The notes beneath the pieces were generated by a model, which did not search any database, was not told the DNA's origin, and saw only the letters and a program-made list of their open reading frames with translations. DNA of 43,144 bases. It comes from a virus. Shown in pieces: positions 31,605 to 38,401 of the stretch; within the stretch, counting starts at the first letter, position 1; every line of letters starts with the position of its first letter. The stretch is taken from IMG/VR virus record IMGVR_UViG_3300043446_002229, positions 1 to 43,144 of that record, one strand, 5' to 3'. Both the position numbers and the translations under genes were made by a program.

Positions 31605-31620
31605 TGTGACACACTTCACA
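31605..31620. promoter_or_regulatory. CRP/GlxR-like operator
   Basis: TGTGA-CACACT-TCACA matches exactly the 5-6-5 consensus TGTGA-N6-TCACA of CRP-family regulators such as GlxR of corynebacteria. It lies in the AT-rich patch beyond the hairpin array, where the late promoter should be. Binding by a host CRP is an inference. Confidence 0.45.
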
Positions 31621-32005
31621 CAAAATACCGCACTATACCGGGTCAAAACGGACACCGTAACCGGGCAAGGGAATACCAGGCGCATCCACGAGGGGATGAC
31701 GTATACATAGACGACGCCGGCGCAAACAACGTCCGGGTCAAGCTGGTAAGGGTAACCTAACCGGCAGGGGTACCCCCGTCACCGGTCCGAAACCGCGACA
31801 GCATCCATAGTCCCACGTTGGACCCCTGCCGATCGGGGCCGGTCCGCATCCGTATATAGGACATTCCATACCGATCCGGTAGGAAATAGGTGCATGTGCC
31901 CGAGATCTCTCGGGGCAGACTGTCCGTCCGTTGCGCGTTCCGTTGTGCGGAACGCCTGGAATTGTAACGGTTCGGTAAGGATGTGGACTGTTTGGGACGG
32001 TGTTG

Positions 32006-32036
32006 TTGACACGACGGTACGGCGTGTGCGCATCAT
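32006..32036 (+). promoter_or_regulatory. Candidate early promoter
   Basis: A perfect TTGACA (32006-32011) is followed 19 nt later by CATCAT (32031-32036), a weak -10 box. The first early gene starts at 32080 with GATAGGGGAAG as its ribosome site. The spacing is long, so activity may need an activator or the phage-encoded sigma-like factor. Confidence 0.35.
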
Positions 32037-32079
32037 GTGTGTGCGCGGCAGAGTGCTAGCGCAGATAGGGGAAGTGATC

Positions 32080-32277
32080 ATGGCCGTTAACGTTGTGTGT
32101 TCGGACCCGTTGGACGGGCGTGCGTGGACGATTGTGGACCCGATCATGGAGGGTATGGGTTGGCATGTTGTGCGTGTGGAGGAGGATTACTACACGTTGA
32201 CGACGATTGCGGTTGCGGATTCTGAGGGTGACGCGGTGGATTTTGTTCGCGCGGCATTGTTGGGCGGTGCGGAATGA
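32080..32277 (+). CDS. Small early protein, 65 aa
   Basis: Starts MAVNVVCSDPLDGRAWTIV and continues with MEGMGWHVVRVEEDYYTLTT and an acidic helix (GDAVDFVRAALLGG). The ATG at 32080 follows GGGGAAG. It is the first gene of the early plus-strand operon and overlaps the GP88-like gene (ATGA). I recognise no family; a small alpha-beta fold is likely. Confidence 0.7.
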   Translation: MAVNVVCSDPLDGRAWTIVDPIMEGMGWHVVRVEEDYYTLTTIAVADSEGDAVDFVRAALLGGAE

Positions 32278-33152
32278 CTGTGACCGCGGTGCGGCTTACC
32301 GGCGTGACGGCATTGGAGCGGGATCTAGCGCCGTTGGATGACGGTTTCGTCGCGTATTGGCATGCGGACGGTGCGGCGCGTAGGCGTATGGTCCGCGCGG
32401 CTTTCGCGACCATGCGCGAGCACCGCGCATCGTTCGGTTTCGCGCCGGATACGGCACGGATTCTGACGGCACCGGAGTCACAGCCGAAGCTCGACAAATC
32501 GTCTAAGCGCGACAAGGTGCGGACATTGTCTCTGATGCTCACGCCGTGGCGTGGCGCGTTCGGTAACGCGTGCCCCGCGGCATCTCCGGGATGCGCGGCA
32601 GGGTGCCTCAACACGGCCGGCAAGGGTGACATGCCGGCTGTCCAGCATGCGCGCATGGTGCGCATGGCTTTCATGGTGATGTGGCCTTGGGAGGCGGGCG
32701 TAATCCTGGCGCATGAATGGGTGCGCGAGCTCGCGTCCCATGGTGACACTAGGCTAGGGTTTCGTCCTAATTGCGTGTCGGATATCCGGTGGGAGCGTGT
32801 GACTCCCGGCATGCTCGGAGCGCTTATCGGGGCCGGCGTGACGGTCTATGACTATACGGCGTTTCGTCCGCAGCTGCGGGACGGTCGACCGGAGGGGTAC
32901 ACGCTCACGTTTTCGGCGAAAGAAACGCATGACGAGGCGTGGATTAGGGGCATGGTGTCGGCGGGTCACAATGTGGCGGTCCCAGTGCACGTGAAGTCGT
33001 CGGAGTCTATGCCGGACACGTGGCGTGGCTTGCCGGCGATTGATGGCGACGTGTCGGATTGGCGTCCTGGTGACCCGTCCGGCGTGGTGGTTCTGCTACG
33101 TGCTAAGGGTCGCGCGCGTCGGGACCGGTCCGGTTTCGTGCGGTCAATATAG
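32274..33152 (+). CDS. GP88-family actinophage protein with Cys cluster
   Basis: It has 292 residues. The segment SLMLTPWRGAFGNACPAASPGCAAGCLNTAGKG (about 86-118, quoted in part: FGNACPAASPGCAAGC) has cysteines at 100, 107 and 111 and is the hallmark of the phage Gene product 88 family, best known from mycobacteriophages, with no known function. Three Cys spaced 6 and 3 residues apart could hold a metal or iron-sulfur centre. The segments HARMVRMAFMVMWPWEA and LGFRPNCVSDIRWE follow the family order. It belongs to the early operon. Confidence 0.78.
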   Translation: MTVTAVRLTGVTALERDLAPLDDGFVAYWHADGAARRRMVRAAFATMREHRASFGFAPDTARILTAPESQPKLDKSSKRDKVRTLSLMLTPWRGAFGNACPAASPGCAAGCLNTAGKGDMPAVQHARMVRMAFMVMWPWEAGVILAHEWVRELASHGDTRLGFRPNCVSDIRWERVTPGMLGALIGAGVTVYDYTAFRPQLRDGRPEGYTLTFSAKETHDEAWIRGMVSAGHNVAVPVHVKSSESMPDTWRGLPAIDGDVSDWRPGDPSGVVVLLRAKGRARRDRSGFVRSI

Positions 33153-33184
33153 ACACATGGTTAAGCCTGTCGTGCTAGTGTCGT

Positions 33185-33229
33185 CCACGGGTTGCACCCG
33201 TGGGCGGTGCTAGTCGGATAGTCCGACTA
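33185..33229. other. Paired-hairpin leader before an early gene
   Basis: CCACGGGT/ACCCGTGG (33185-33203, 3-base loop) is followed by TAGTCGGA/TCCGACTA (33211-33229, 3-base loop), then AGATAGGGAAAGGGG before the start at 33250-33253. The octamer GTGCTAGT occurs on both sides of the first hairpin. The same arrangement recurs at 34006-34050. Confidence 0.75.
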
Positions 33230-33252
33230 CAGATAGGGAAAGGGGTCCGGTG

Positions 33253-33567
33253 ATGGACATCTATTGCAAGCGTTGCGGCGAGCCGTGGGATATGGACACG
33301 TTGCACGATGAGATTGATTACCGGTGCGACGGTAACGCGCCGGAGGGGGACGCGTACGGGGAGCTTTACCGGAAGGTCCGCAGCGATTTCTACGCCCGCG
33401 GGTGCCGCGCGTTCACGTACGCGGTGGGGGAGAATCCGTCATGGTGCGAGGCTACGGGGAGCGCACGGGCGTCGGTCGCGGGTGCGCTTTACGATGCGTT
33501 CGGGGATGATCTCGACGGTGTCGCGTCGGATTTGGCGGACGCCGAATACCTTGGACTATTCCAGTGA
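33253..33567 (+). CDS. Small actinophage zinc-binding protein
   Basis: It has 104 residues. MDIYCKRCGEPWDMDTLHDE is a very common N-terminus of small actinophage proteins, with a CxxC pair and a later Cys. The rest is acidic and helical (SVAGALYDAFGDDLDGVASD). The ATG at 33253 directly follows an in-frame GTG; either may be used. Function unknown. It follows the paired-hairpin leader. Confidence 0.8.
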   Translation: MDIYCKRCGEPWDMDTLHDEIDYRCDGNAPEGDAYGELYRKVRSDFYARGCRAFTYAVGENPSWCEATGSARASVAGALYDAFGDDLDGVASDLADAEYLGLFQ

Positions 33568-33797
33568 TTCTTGACGGGTGGCGGTCCATTGTGCGGGCGG
33601 AACGCATGGCGTGCACGTATGTGCTGGTTGGTCATGCGGGGCCGGTGGCGGGGCGTGACGCGGACGGCAGTCTCATGGTGGCGGGTTACGTGTGGACGTG
33701 TCCACGGTGCGGCAGTGTCGGTGATCCTGGTGCCGACGTGTCGGATCTCGGGCGGCGCATCGTGACGCATGTGGATGGATGCAGGGTGCGGCCATGA
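33564..33797 (+). CDS. Small zinc-finger-like protein, 77 aa
   Basis: It starts at GTG overlapping the preceding stop (GTGA). It has TCPRCGSVGDPGADVSD then VTHVDGCRVRP: a CxxC pair with a downstream His and Cys, so a single zinc knuckle is plausible. It is a member of the early mini-gene series. Function unknown. Confidence 0.65.
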   Translation: MILDGWRSIVRAERMACTYVLVGHAGPVAGRDADGSLMVAGYVWTCPRCGSVGDPGADVSDLGRRIVTHVDGCRVRP

Positions 33798-33982
33798 TCG
33801 GGGCACTGTTGTCCTATGGGGCACTGGTGGGGTTTTTCCTGGTGCCGACGGTGATCGTGTCGGTGGTGATGCGGTCGACGGTGGGGGATCGGGTGGATGC
33901 GTGGCTGGATGGGCCGTGCCCGGATTGTGGTGCGGGCAGGGGTGTGTCGTGCCATGTGGCGTGTTCCAGCTGGTGGGATTAG
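33794..33982 (+). CDS. Membrane-anchored zinc-knuckle protein, 62 aa
   Basis: MIGALLSYGALVGFFLVPTV is an N-terminal membrane helix, followed by a short basic step and PCPDCGAGRGVSCHVACSSW with four cysteines and a His. The combination of an anchor and a zinc knuckle facing the cytoplasm suggests interference with a host membrane process, but that is speculation. The ATG at 33794 overlaps the preceding stop. Confidence 0.62.
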   Translation: MIGALLSYGALVGFFLVPTVIVSVVMRSTVGDRVDAWLDGPCPDCGAGRGVSCHVACSSWWD

Positions 33983-34005
33983 TGACAGGACGTTAGGTGT
34001 GTCTG

Positions 34006-34050
34006 CCGTCCGGACGTGGTGCCGGACGGTGGGCAGGCGGAACGTCCGCC
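34006..34050. other. Paired-hairpin leader before an early gene (second copy of the design)
   Basis: CCGTCCGG/CCGGACGG (34006-34029, 8-base loop) is followed by GGCGGA/TCCGCC (34036-34050, 3-base loop), then GTAGGTAGGAAAGGGG before the ATG at 34073. Layout and trailing purine tract match 33185-33250, though stem sequences differ. Confidence 0.75.
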
Positions 34051-34072
34051 GTAGGTAGGAAAGGGGCACGAC

Positions 34073-34297
34073 ATGCGAACGATGACAGCGTTTAGTAACT
34101 ACGTTTCGGCGCACTACCGGGCAGAGGTGTGCGGGGGGCTGTCGGATCTCAGGATTACGGATCGGTATGGGGACGTGCACGCTACGGAGTATGTGCGGAT
34201 CGGGTTCACGCCGGACGATGAGCCGCTGATCTATTTGGACAATGGCGAGTATGTCTTTGCTTGCGACGTGGTTTCCGTTGACGGGGTGGGGCAGTGA
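34073..34297 (+). CDS. Small early protein, 74 aa
   Basis: Starts MRTMTAFSNYVSAHYRAEVC. Acidic, beta-rich second half (DEPLIYLDNGEYVFACDVVS). A ribosome site (AGGAAAGGGG) lies 7 nt from the ATG. The 3' end overlaps the next start. No family recognised. Confidence 0.68.
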   Translation: MRTMTAFSNYVSAHYRAEVCGGLSDLRITDRYGDVHATEYVRIGFTPDDEPLIYLDNGEYVFACDVVSVDGVGQ

Positions 34298-34455
34298 TGG
34301 GCGGCACGTTCACTGTCACCCTGTCAGAGCGGGAGCTATCCCTCATCCTTGACGCGGTCGAGGCGTGCATGGTGACGCCACCGGACGGCACGCCCTGGTC
34401 ATGGACCGATTACGCGACGGTGGCAGGGCAACTACAGGACCGGCTTGCGTGGTGA
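34297..34455 (+). CDS. Small early protein, 52 aa
   Basis: MGGTFTVTLSERELSLILDA, then EACMVTPPDGTPW and YATVAGQLQDRL. The fold looks helix-rich after a short strand. A GTG three bases earlier overlaps the previous stop and could be the start. No family recognised. Confidence 0.6.
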   Translation: MGGTFTVTLSERELSLILDAVEACMVTPPDGTPWSWTDYATVAGQLQDRLAW

Positions 34456-34459
34456 CGGC

Positions 34460-34499
34460 GTGTCACGATAGTGACACGGTGTTGCGAGGGGGATAATAA
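34460..34499 (+). promoter_or_regulatory. Operator-promoter for the second early operon
   Basis: A perfect palindrome GTGTCAC-GATA-GTGACAC spans 34460-34477. Its right arm contains the -35 box GTGACA (34471-34476), followed after exactly 17 nt by TAATAA (34494-34499). A repressor on the palindrome would cover the -35 box. The next gene starts at 34535 with an AAGGAAGGAT ribosome site. Confidence 0.6.
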
Positions 34500-34534
34500 C
34501 ACTTTGGTTTCTTTCCAGGGAAGGAAGGATAGGT

Positions 34535-34723
34535 ATGTCCGATCAGGATATTGACCGGGTGCGGGATGTGCTTGCGCACCGCATGTACCAAGCGTGGTGC
34601 CAGCACACTGGTAACCCGCCCCGTAGGGCCGGATACGTGCCCCCTCAGTTTCTTGACTACGCCGATGTGGCGGTCGATTTTCTTGGCGTCCCGGATGATC
34701 TCGTGGACGTGGTGACGGCATGA
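34535..34723 (+). CDS. Small early protein, 62 aa
   Basis: MSDQDIDRVRDVLAHRMYQA then PPRRAGYVPPQFLDYADVAV. The first helix is amphipathic. It is the first gene after the operator-promoter. The stop overlaps the next start (ATGA). Function unknown. Confidence 0.68.
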   Translation: MSDQDIDRVRDVLAHRMYQAWCQHTGNPPRRAGYVPPQFLDYADVAVDFLGVPDDLVDVVTA

Positions 34724-34866
34724 TTCTTGAACTTGTGACGTGCGATCAGTGTGATTGGACGGATCCGATGCGGGGCAGCATGGTGCCGGCGTCGTGGATC
34801 ACTGCCGATGGCAAGCATTACTGCAGCACGGAATGTTTGATGGCTGCTCGCGGGGTGATCGCATGA
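34720..34866 (+). CDS. Tiny zinc-finger protein, 48 aa
   Basis: The frame reads MILELVTCDQCDWTDPMRGS, then a loop, then GKHYCSTECLMAARG. The pairs CDQC and CSTEC form a treble-clef-like zinc knuckle. It overlaps both neighbours by 4 nt. Common in early regions of actinophages, role unknown. Confidence 0.7.
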   Translation: MILELVTCDQCDWTDPMRGSMVPASWITADGKHYCSTECLMAARGVIA

Positions 34867-35138
34867 GATACCCGAATTTCAGGGGTGATGAGCCGTGTGC
34901 GCAGCTCGGCCATGACCTGTATCAGGGTGACACGTACACGCCGGAGTCGCTGGCGGTCATGCGTGACTGTTGCGCAGCGTGCCACATGCTGGCCGAATGC
35001 CGTGCCTGGTCGCTGCACCATGAGGGGCACGCGAACGGGTTTTGGGCGGGGATGACGGGGGAGGAGCGACGCCGGGAGCGTCGCCGCCTGAACATTGTGC
35101 TCGTTGACCCGATGGTGGTGTTCCATGCGTCCGCGTAA
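34863..35138 (+). CDS. WhiB-family iron-sulfur transcription factor
   Basis: This 91-residue protein has the WhiB signature. Cys12, then DCCAACHMLAEC with Cys37, Cys40 and Cys46 in the C-x2-C-x5-C spacing that binds a 4Fe-4S cluster, then GFWAGMTGEERRRERRR, the equivalent of the G(V/I)WGG turn and basic DNA-contact tail. An extra Cys36 precedes the cluster. Phage WhiB proteins can displace host WhiB regulators at the sigma factor; phage TM4 WhiB blocks septation. WhiB proteins are restricted to actinobacteria and their phages. The true start is ATG 34863, which overlaps the preceding gene by 4 nt. Confidence 0.9.
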   Translation: MRYPNFRGDEPCAQLGHDLYQGDTYTPESLAVMRDCCAACHMLAECRAWSLHHEGHANGFWAGMTGEERRRERRRLNIVLVDPMVVFHASA

Positions 35139-35427
35139 GGGAGAGGTTGAGGCAATGGTGGCGCTGCTGGATGCGCCCGCTAGTGACATTGACCAACTGG
35201 CAAAGGATGCACTGGCTTTGGCGTGGGATGCGGCAGCAGACCGTGACCAGTACGGGGTGGTTGTGGATCAGCCTGGTGTCGGGGTGAGCCTGCATGGACC
35301 GTTCACGTCCACGAGTGAGGCTCGACGGTTCCTTGACCGGTTCCCGTTCGCGGGACCGCACCGTCCGCGTGTTCTGGTGCAGCGCATGACGGTGAATGTT
35401 GACACGACGGAAGGGGTGTTGACGTGA
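35125..35427 (+). CDS. Small early protein, 100 aa
   Basis: MRPRKGEVEAMVALLDAPAS, then DQLAKDALALAWDAAADRDQ, followed by a strand-rich part (GVGVSLHGPFTSTSEARRFL). It overlaps the WhiB gene end by 14 nt and the next gene by 4 nt. Possible alpha-beta fold, no family recognised. Confidence 0.66.
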   Translation: MRPRKGEVEAMVALLDAPASDIDQLAKDALALAWDAAADRDQYGVVVDQPGVGVSLHGPFTSTSEARRFLDRFPFAGPHRPRVLVQRMTVNVDTTEGVLT

Positions 35428-35858
35428 AGCGTTTCGCGATCAGTGTGTTGACGGCACTGCTGGTGCCGTCGGGTGTGGCGCACGCGGATGCGGGCGTGGT
35501 GCCGGACACCGCCTACACGGGCCACTACTACCGGGTGCACCCGGCGGAAGGGTTCCGTAAATGTGTGGCGTGGCGAGAGTCACGCAACGTTCGCACGGCG
35601 GTGTCTCGTGGCGGTCACCGTGGCCTGTATCAGATGACGCCAGCGTTGGGTGACGGTGCGGCGTGGATGATGCGAATGGATCCATCGGATCCGATCAGTA
35701 AGACGCAGCGGGTGCGCTTGCAGTCCATGCCGATCACGTCCTGGTCACGTTACTGGCAGGATCGCGCGTTCTACACGGTGTTTAACGCTCGTGGTGCCGC
35801 CTCCGGTTGGCGGCACTGGTACTTGTCGGGCAGTGGGTGCAACGGACTGGCCCGATGA
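35424..35858 (+). CDS. Secreted transglycosylase/lysozyme-like protein
   Basis: It has 144 residues. Residues 1-22 form a signal peptide (MKRFAISVLTALLVPSG, cleavage near AHA). The mature part contains FRKCVAWRESRNVRTAVS with a candidate catalytic Glu52, then GGHRGLYQMTP with the GLYQ turn typical of SLT/resuscitation-factor-like lysozyme folds. It would act on host peptidoglycan outside the membrane. It is encoded in the early operon, far from the lysis genes, so a role at entry, in superinfection exclusion or as a wall remodeler is more likely than lysis. Cys47 and Cys139 could form a disulfide. Confidence 0.75.
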   Translation: MKRFAISVLTALLVPSGVAHADAGVVPDTAYTGHYYRVHPAEGFRKCVAWRESRNVRTAVSRGGHRGLYQMTPALGDGAAWMMRMDPSDPISKTQRVRLQSMPITSWSRYWQDRAFYTVFNARGAASGWRHWYLSGSGCNGLAR

Positions 35859-36118
35859 AGTGGCGTCGCCGCAGATCCGAAAAAGTGTTGCTACGTAACG
35901 GTTTTTCGGCACCTTTCGACGGCCTTTCGGAGCCACCGTCAGCTGACTATCGGGGTGTGCCGACACTGCGTTGCCCGTGCGGCTGCGACTGGATCGTCAT
36001 CGTGACCCGCTTTGAGGCGGATGAACGCCTTCCGGGCATGTACCTGCTGGATGCGCGTTGCGCATCGTGCGGGTCGTGGTTGACGGCACCGACACCGATT
36101 GATGAGGAGGTGTCGTGA
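35855..36118 (+). CDS. Small zinc-ribbon protein, 87 aa
   Basis: MKWRRRRSEKVLLRNGFSAP, then LRCPCGCDWIVIV and LLDARCASCGSWLTAP. Two Cys pairs (CPCGC and CASC) form a zinc ribbon. It starts at ATG 35855 overlapping the previous stop. Basic N-terminus suggests nucleic-acid binding. Function unknown. Confidence 0.68.
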   Translation: MKWRRRRSEKVLLRNGFSAPFDGLSEPPSADYRGVPTLRCPCGCDWIVIVTRFEADERLPGMYLLDARCASCGSWLTAPTPIDEEVS

Positions 36119-36318
36119 TGGGTAGGCCACGTGCCCGGTTCTGTAAACGGGGCCACGACACGCATGTGACGGGCCGTGACTCTGGTGGCTCGTGCCGGCA
36201 GTGCCGTGTGCTGCTGCGGGAAAGGCCAGCGTCTTTGACGTTGGCGGAGGTGGAGCGTGACGTGCAAGCGATGCGTGCGCGTGTCGCACAACGGAGGAAG
36301 GTGATGAGGGTTGCGTAA
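36118..36318 (+). CDS. Small zinc-finger protein, 66 aa
   Basis: MGRPRARFCKRGHDTHVTGR then GGSCRQCRVLLRERP. The Cys/His arrangement C-x3-H and CRQC is the HNH-like treble-clef pattern often seen in small actinophage proteins. A helical tail follows (EVERDVQAMRARVAQRR). The AGGAGG ribosome site is upstream. There are no catalytic HNH residues, so it is probably a DNA-binding protein. Confidence 0.68.
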   Translation: MGRPRARFCKRGHDTHVTGRDSGGSCRQCRVLLRERPASLTLAEVERDVQAMRARVAQRRKVMRVA

Positions 36319-36469
36319 CCCGTACGAGGAGACGCATTACGAGGAGTGCCCTGCGGGTGGGGATTTTGATGGACCGCCTGGTGACTGCTGCTGTGAGCAA
36401 ATTTCACAGTTCTACGAGGACATGTGTGCGGAGTGGGCGTATGACGCGTCCCGTGAGGAGGGGTTGTGA
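36311..36469 (+). CDS. Tiny Cys-rich early protein, TTG start, 52 aa
   Basis: A frame from TTG 36311 to TGA 36467-36469 encodes an acidic protein (NPYEETHYEECPAGG, then GDCCCEQISQFYEDMC). It overlaps both neighbours by a few bases, has an AGGAAGG ribosome site, and fills the only gap in the operon. The cluster of Cys suggests metal binding. Confidence 0.55.
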   Translation: MRNPYEETHYEECPAGGDFDGPPGDCCCEQISQFYEDMCAEWAYDASREEGL

Positions 36470-36741
36470 AGGTTACAGGGTTTTGGTCTATGGAGTTCCC
36501 GGTTTCACGGTTTGAGGATCTGGTGAGGGCCGTGAACAAGGCCGTTGATGTTGGTGTACCTATCGATGCGGAAGTGGAGCTTGTGTGGAGCACGTCGCAG
36601 CGTGAATCGCTGCTTGTGCTGTCCCCGCGTGACGGTATTGAGGGTGATCTGATTGAGTGCGGGAACCACTACGCCGATGACCGTAAGTGGGATGTGATCT
36701 TTCCCGTGCATGAGTGCGAGGAGATGTCTGATGAAGTCTAA
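36466..36741 (+). CDS. Small early protein, 91 aa
   Basis: MKVTGFWSMEFPVSRFEDLV, then NKAVDVGVPIDAEVELVW and acidic HECEEMSDEV at the end. Starts at GTG 36466 inside the previous stop. Alternating strands and helices, no family recognised. Confidence 0.68.
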   Translation: MKVTGFWSMEFPVSRFEDLVRAVNKAVDVGVPIDAEVELVWSTSQRESLLVLSPRDGIEGDLIECGNHYADDRKWDVIFPVHECEEMSDEV

Positions 36742-36958
36742 GGACCGGCTGGATCCGTCACGGTTGCGTGTGGATGACGTGAGGATTGCAAAAGCTTGGG
36801 ATCCTGACGGTAATGAAGGTCGGCTAGAGGTCACTCTGACTTTGCTGTATGACACGTGGTGGGGTTCAACGCGGGACTGTGACATGCTGGCGGAGTATGC
36901 GGGTGCGTTGCAGTGTGTGCAGCGGGCACTGCGTGAGGGTGGCGTGGAAGATGACTGA
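36731..36958 (+). CDS. Small early protein, 75 aa
   Basis: MKSKDRLDPSRLRVDDVRIA then EGRLEVTLTLLYDTWWGSTR and LAEYAGALQCVQRALREGG. It overlaps the previous gene by 11 nt and the next by 8 nt. No family recognised. Confidence 0.66.
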   Translation: MKSKDRLDPSRLRVDDVRIAKAWDPDGNEGRLEVTLTLLYDTWWGSTRDCDMLAEYAGALQCVQRALREGGVEDD

Positions 36959-37310
36959 CCACCTACCCGAGTGCCCGTGGGCTGATCGCGGCTTCGCGTT
37001 CCCGTGCATCTGCGACCGGCTTCGTGCCTGCGAGCAGCGGGTGCGGGACGAGGATCAGCGCATCCTCATCAAGCACGGTGCTGAGCAGTTCGTGCGTGGC
37101 GAGCGGATCGGCAAGGCGATGGGTCATGCCGCTGGCGTGCAGGCTGCGCGTGACGCTGTGGCCAGAAAGGCCGAACGCGGCCCGCTCTACTCCGTAAGGA
37201 ACAGCGGTTCCGCGCAGTATGGCTTTGATGCCATGGCCCGCCACGCCCTCGCCGCTATCGACGCGCTGCGTGATACGCCAACGCGTATCAACATGGAGGA
37301 TCCCCTGTGA
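36951..37310 (+). CDS. Small early protein with N-terminal Cys pairs, 119 aa
   Basis: MTDHLPECPWADRGFAFPCI has Cys8, Cys19 and Cys21, followed by a long helix (LRACEQRVRDEDQRILIKHG) and a second helical half (MGHAAGVQAARDAVARKAER). It ends 4 nt into the glycosyltransferase gene. No family recognised. Confidence 0.68.
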   Translation: MTDHLPECPWADRGFAFPCICDRLRACEQRVRDEDQRILIKHGAEQFVRGERIGKAMGHAAGVQAARDAVARKAERGPLYSVRNSGSAQYGFDAMARHALAAIDALRDTPTRINMEDPL

Positions 37311-38401
37311 CACGGGTCGGGTTCTGCAGCGAGGACTACGCCGGTGTCGGCACCCTCGTGCCCGGTGGCTGCACCTACTACCGGTGCCTACTGCCAGCGA
37401 ACACGGTCGGTGGCAGCTCCGTCGTCGGCAAGATCGCCTTCACCCCCGCTGCAGGGTTCGGTGTCCGCACCTCCGGCACCACCGCCACATTCGGATTCGA
37501 CCAGGTCGTGTTCAAAATGATCATGCACAAGCAGATCCCGGCACAAATGCGGTTAGCGCAAGCGTTGGGTCAGCGAATCATCGTGGACATTGACGACCAC
37601 TTCGATGGACTGCATGACGCGAACAGGGCGAAAGCCCTCACCGACCCGGCCAAGAACCGTGGCTACAACAGGGACCATTTGCGGGCCATCGTCGAGCAGG
37701 CCGATGTTGTCACCGTGTCCACACCGTTCCTTGCCGACTACTACACCGGCAAAGCTAAGGATGTGCGGTTGATCCGTAACGGCATCAACCCGAACCAGTT
37801 CACGCCGATCAAGCACACGGATCGTAAGCCGGTGATCGGGTGGGCCGGTGCCACCAGCTGGCGCTCCAATGACCTTGACAAGTTGCAGCAGTGGCTTCCC
37901 GCATTCTTGGAGGAGCATGACCTTGAGTTTCTCCACGCCGGCCATGAGCCCGCTGACCCGGCATTCCATGACCTGACCGGTGTGCCGGTAGAGCGCATGC
38001 TGCACATGCGGATGCAGCCCATTCACCGGTACGCCGACATGCTGGCGTTTGATATCGGCATCGTGCCGCTGTCACACATTGACTTCAACCGGGCAAAGTC
38101 CTGCATCAAAGGGCTGGAGTATGCGGCGTCGGGGATCCCGTTCGTTGCTGACGCACTGCCGGAGTATGTGCGGTTGGCGGACATGGGTGTCGGTCGGGTC
38201 GCCCGCACCCCCGACGACTGGACCCGTCACATGACCGAGCTGCTGGATTGGAAGACCAGGAAGCGGGAAGCAGCCCGTCAAGAAACCTTGACACTGCGGG
38301 ATCACACGATCCTCAACACAGCCCACCAGTGGGTGGAGTTGTTCAACGAATGGGACCGGACCGTCCCCGTGCGCACCTCAACGGTGCCCTACACGCCATG
38401 A
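37307..38401 (+). CDS. GT-B fold glycosyltransferase
   Basis: It has 364 residues. It shows the two Rossmann halves of GT4-like enzymes: QRIIVDIDDHFDGL near 88-101, VVTVSTPFLADYY near 134-146, VRLIRNGINPNQF near 153-165, then VIGWAGATSWRSNDLDKL at the start of the C-terminal half and the donor-site region IGIVPLSHIDFNRAKSCIKG followed by LEYAASGIPFVAD, where Glu of the E-x7-E-type motif binds a sugar nucleotide. Base use shifts from the G-rich plus strand of the mini-genes to a C-rich one here, hinting at a different origin. The acceptor could be phage DNA, wall or capsid. Confidence 0.82.
   Translation: MTRVGFCSEDYAGVGTLVPGGCTYYRCLLPANTVGGSSVVGKIAFTPAAGFGVRTSGTTATFGFDQVVFKMIMHKQIPAQMRLAQALGQRIIVDIDDHFDGLHDANRAKALTDPAKNRGYNRDHLRAIVEQADVVTVSTPFLADYYTGKAKDVRLIRNGINPNQFTPIKHTDRKPVIGWAGATSWRSNDLDKLQQWLPAFLEEHDLEFLHAGHEPADPAFHDLTGVPVERMLHMRMQPIHRYADMLAFDIGIVPLSHIDFNRAKSCIKGLEYAASGIPFVADALPEYVRLADMGVGRVARTPDDWTRHMTELLDWKTRKREAARQETLTLRDHTILNTAHQWVELFNEWDRTVPVRTSTVPYTP

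Larger units (their letters stand above)
31247..32079. other. Divergent non-coding control region between late and early genes
   Basis: No gene of normal size is found in this 833-bp stretch. It holds two sets of palindromes (31289-31362), four tandem GC hairpins (31390-31536), an AT-rich patch (31537-31630) with a CRP-like site, two copies of CCGGGTCAA (31638-31646 and 31733-31741), two more hairpins (CCCGAGA/TCTCGGG at 31899-31914 and GCGTTCCG/CGGAACGC at 31935-31955) and an early promoter candidate near 32006. A start with a fair ribosome site at 31285 opens an 18-codon plus-strand frame, which I do not call a gene. It may also contain the replication origin. Confidence 0.7.

Noticed and set aside
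31779-32147. A 122-codon minus-strand frame in the divergent region
   Set aside because: It overlaps the first early gene and its ribosome site in antisense and contains no recognisable domain.
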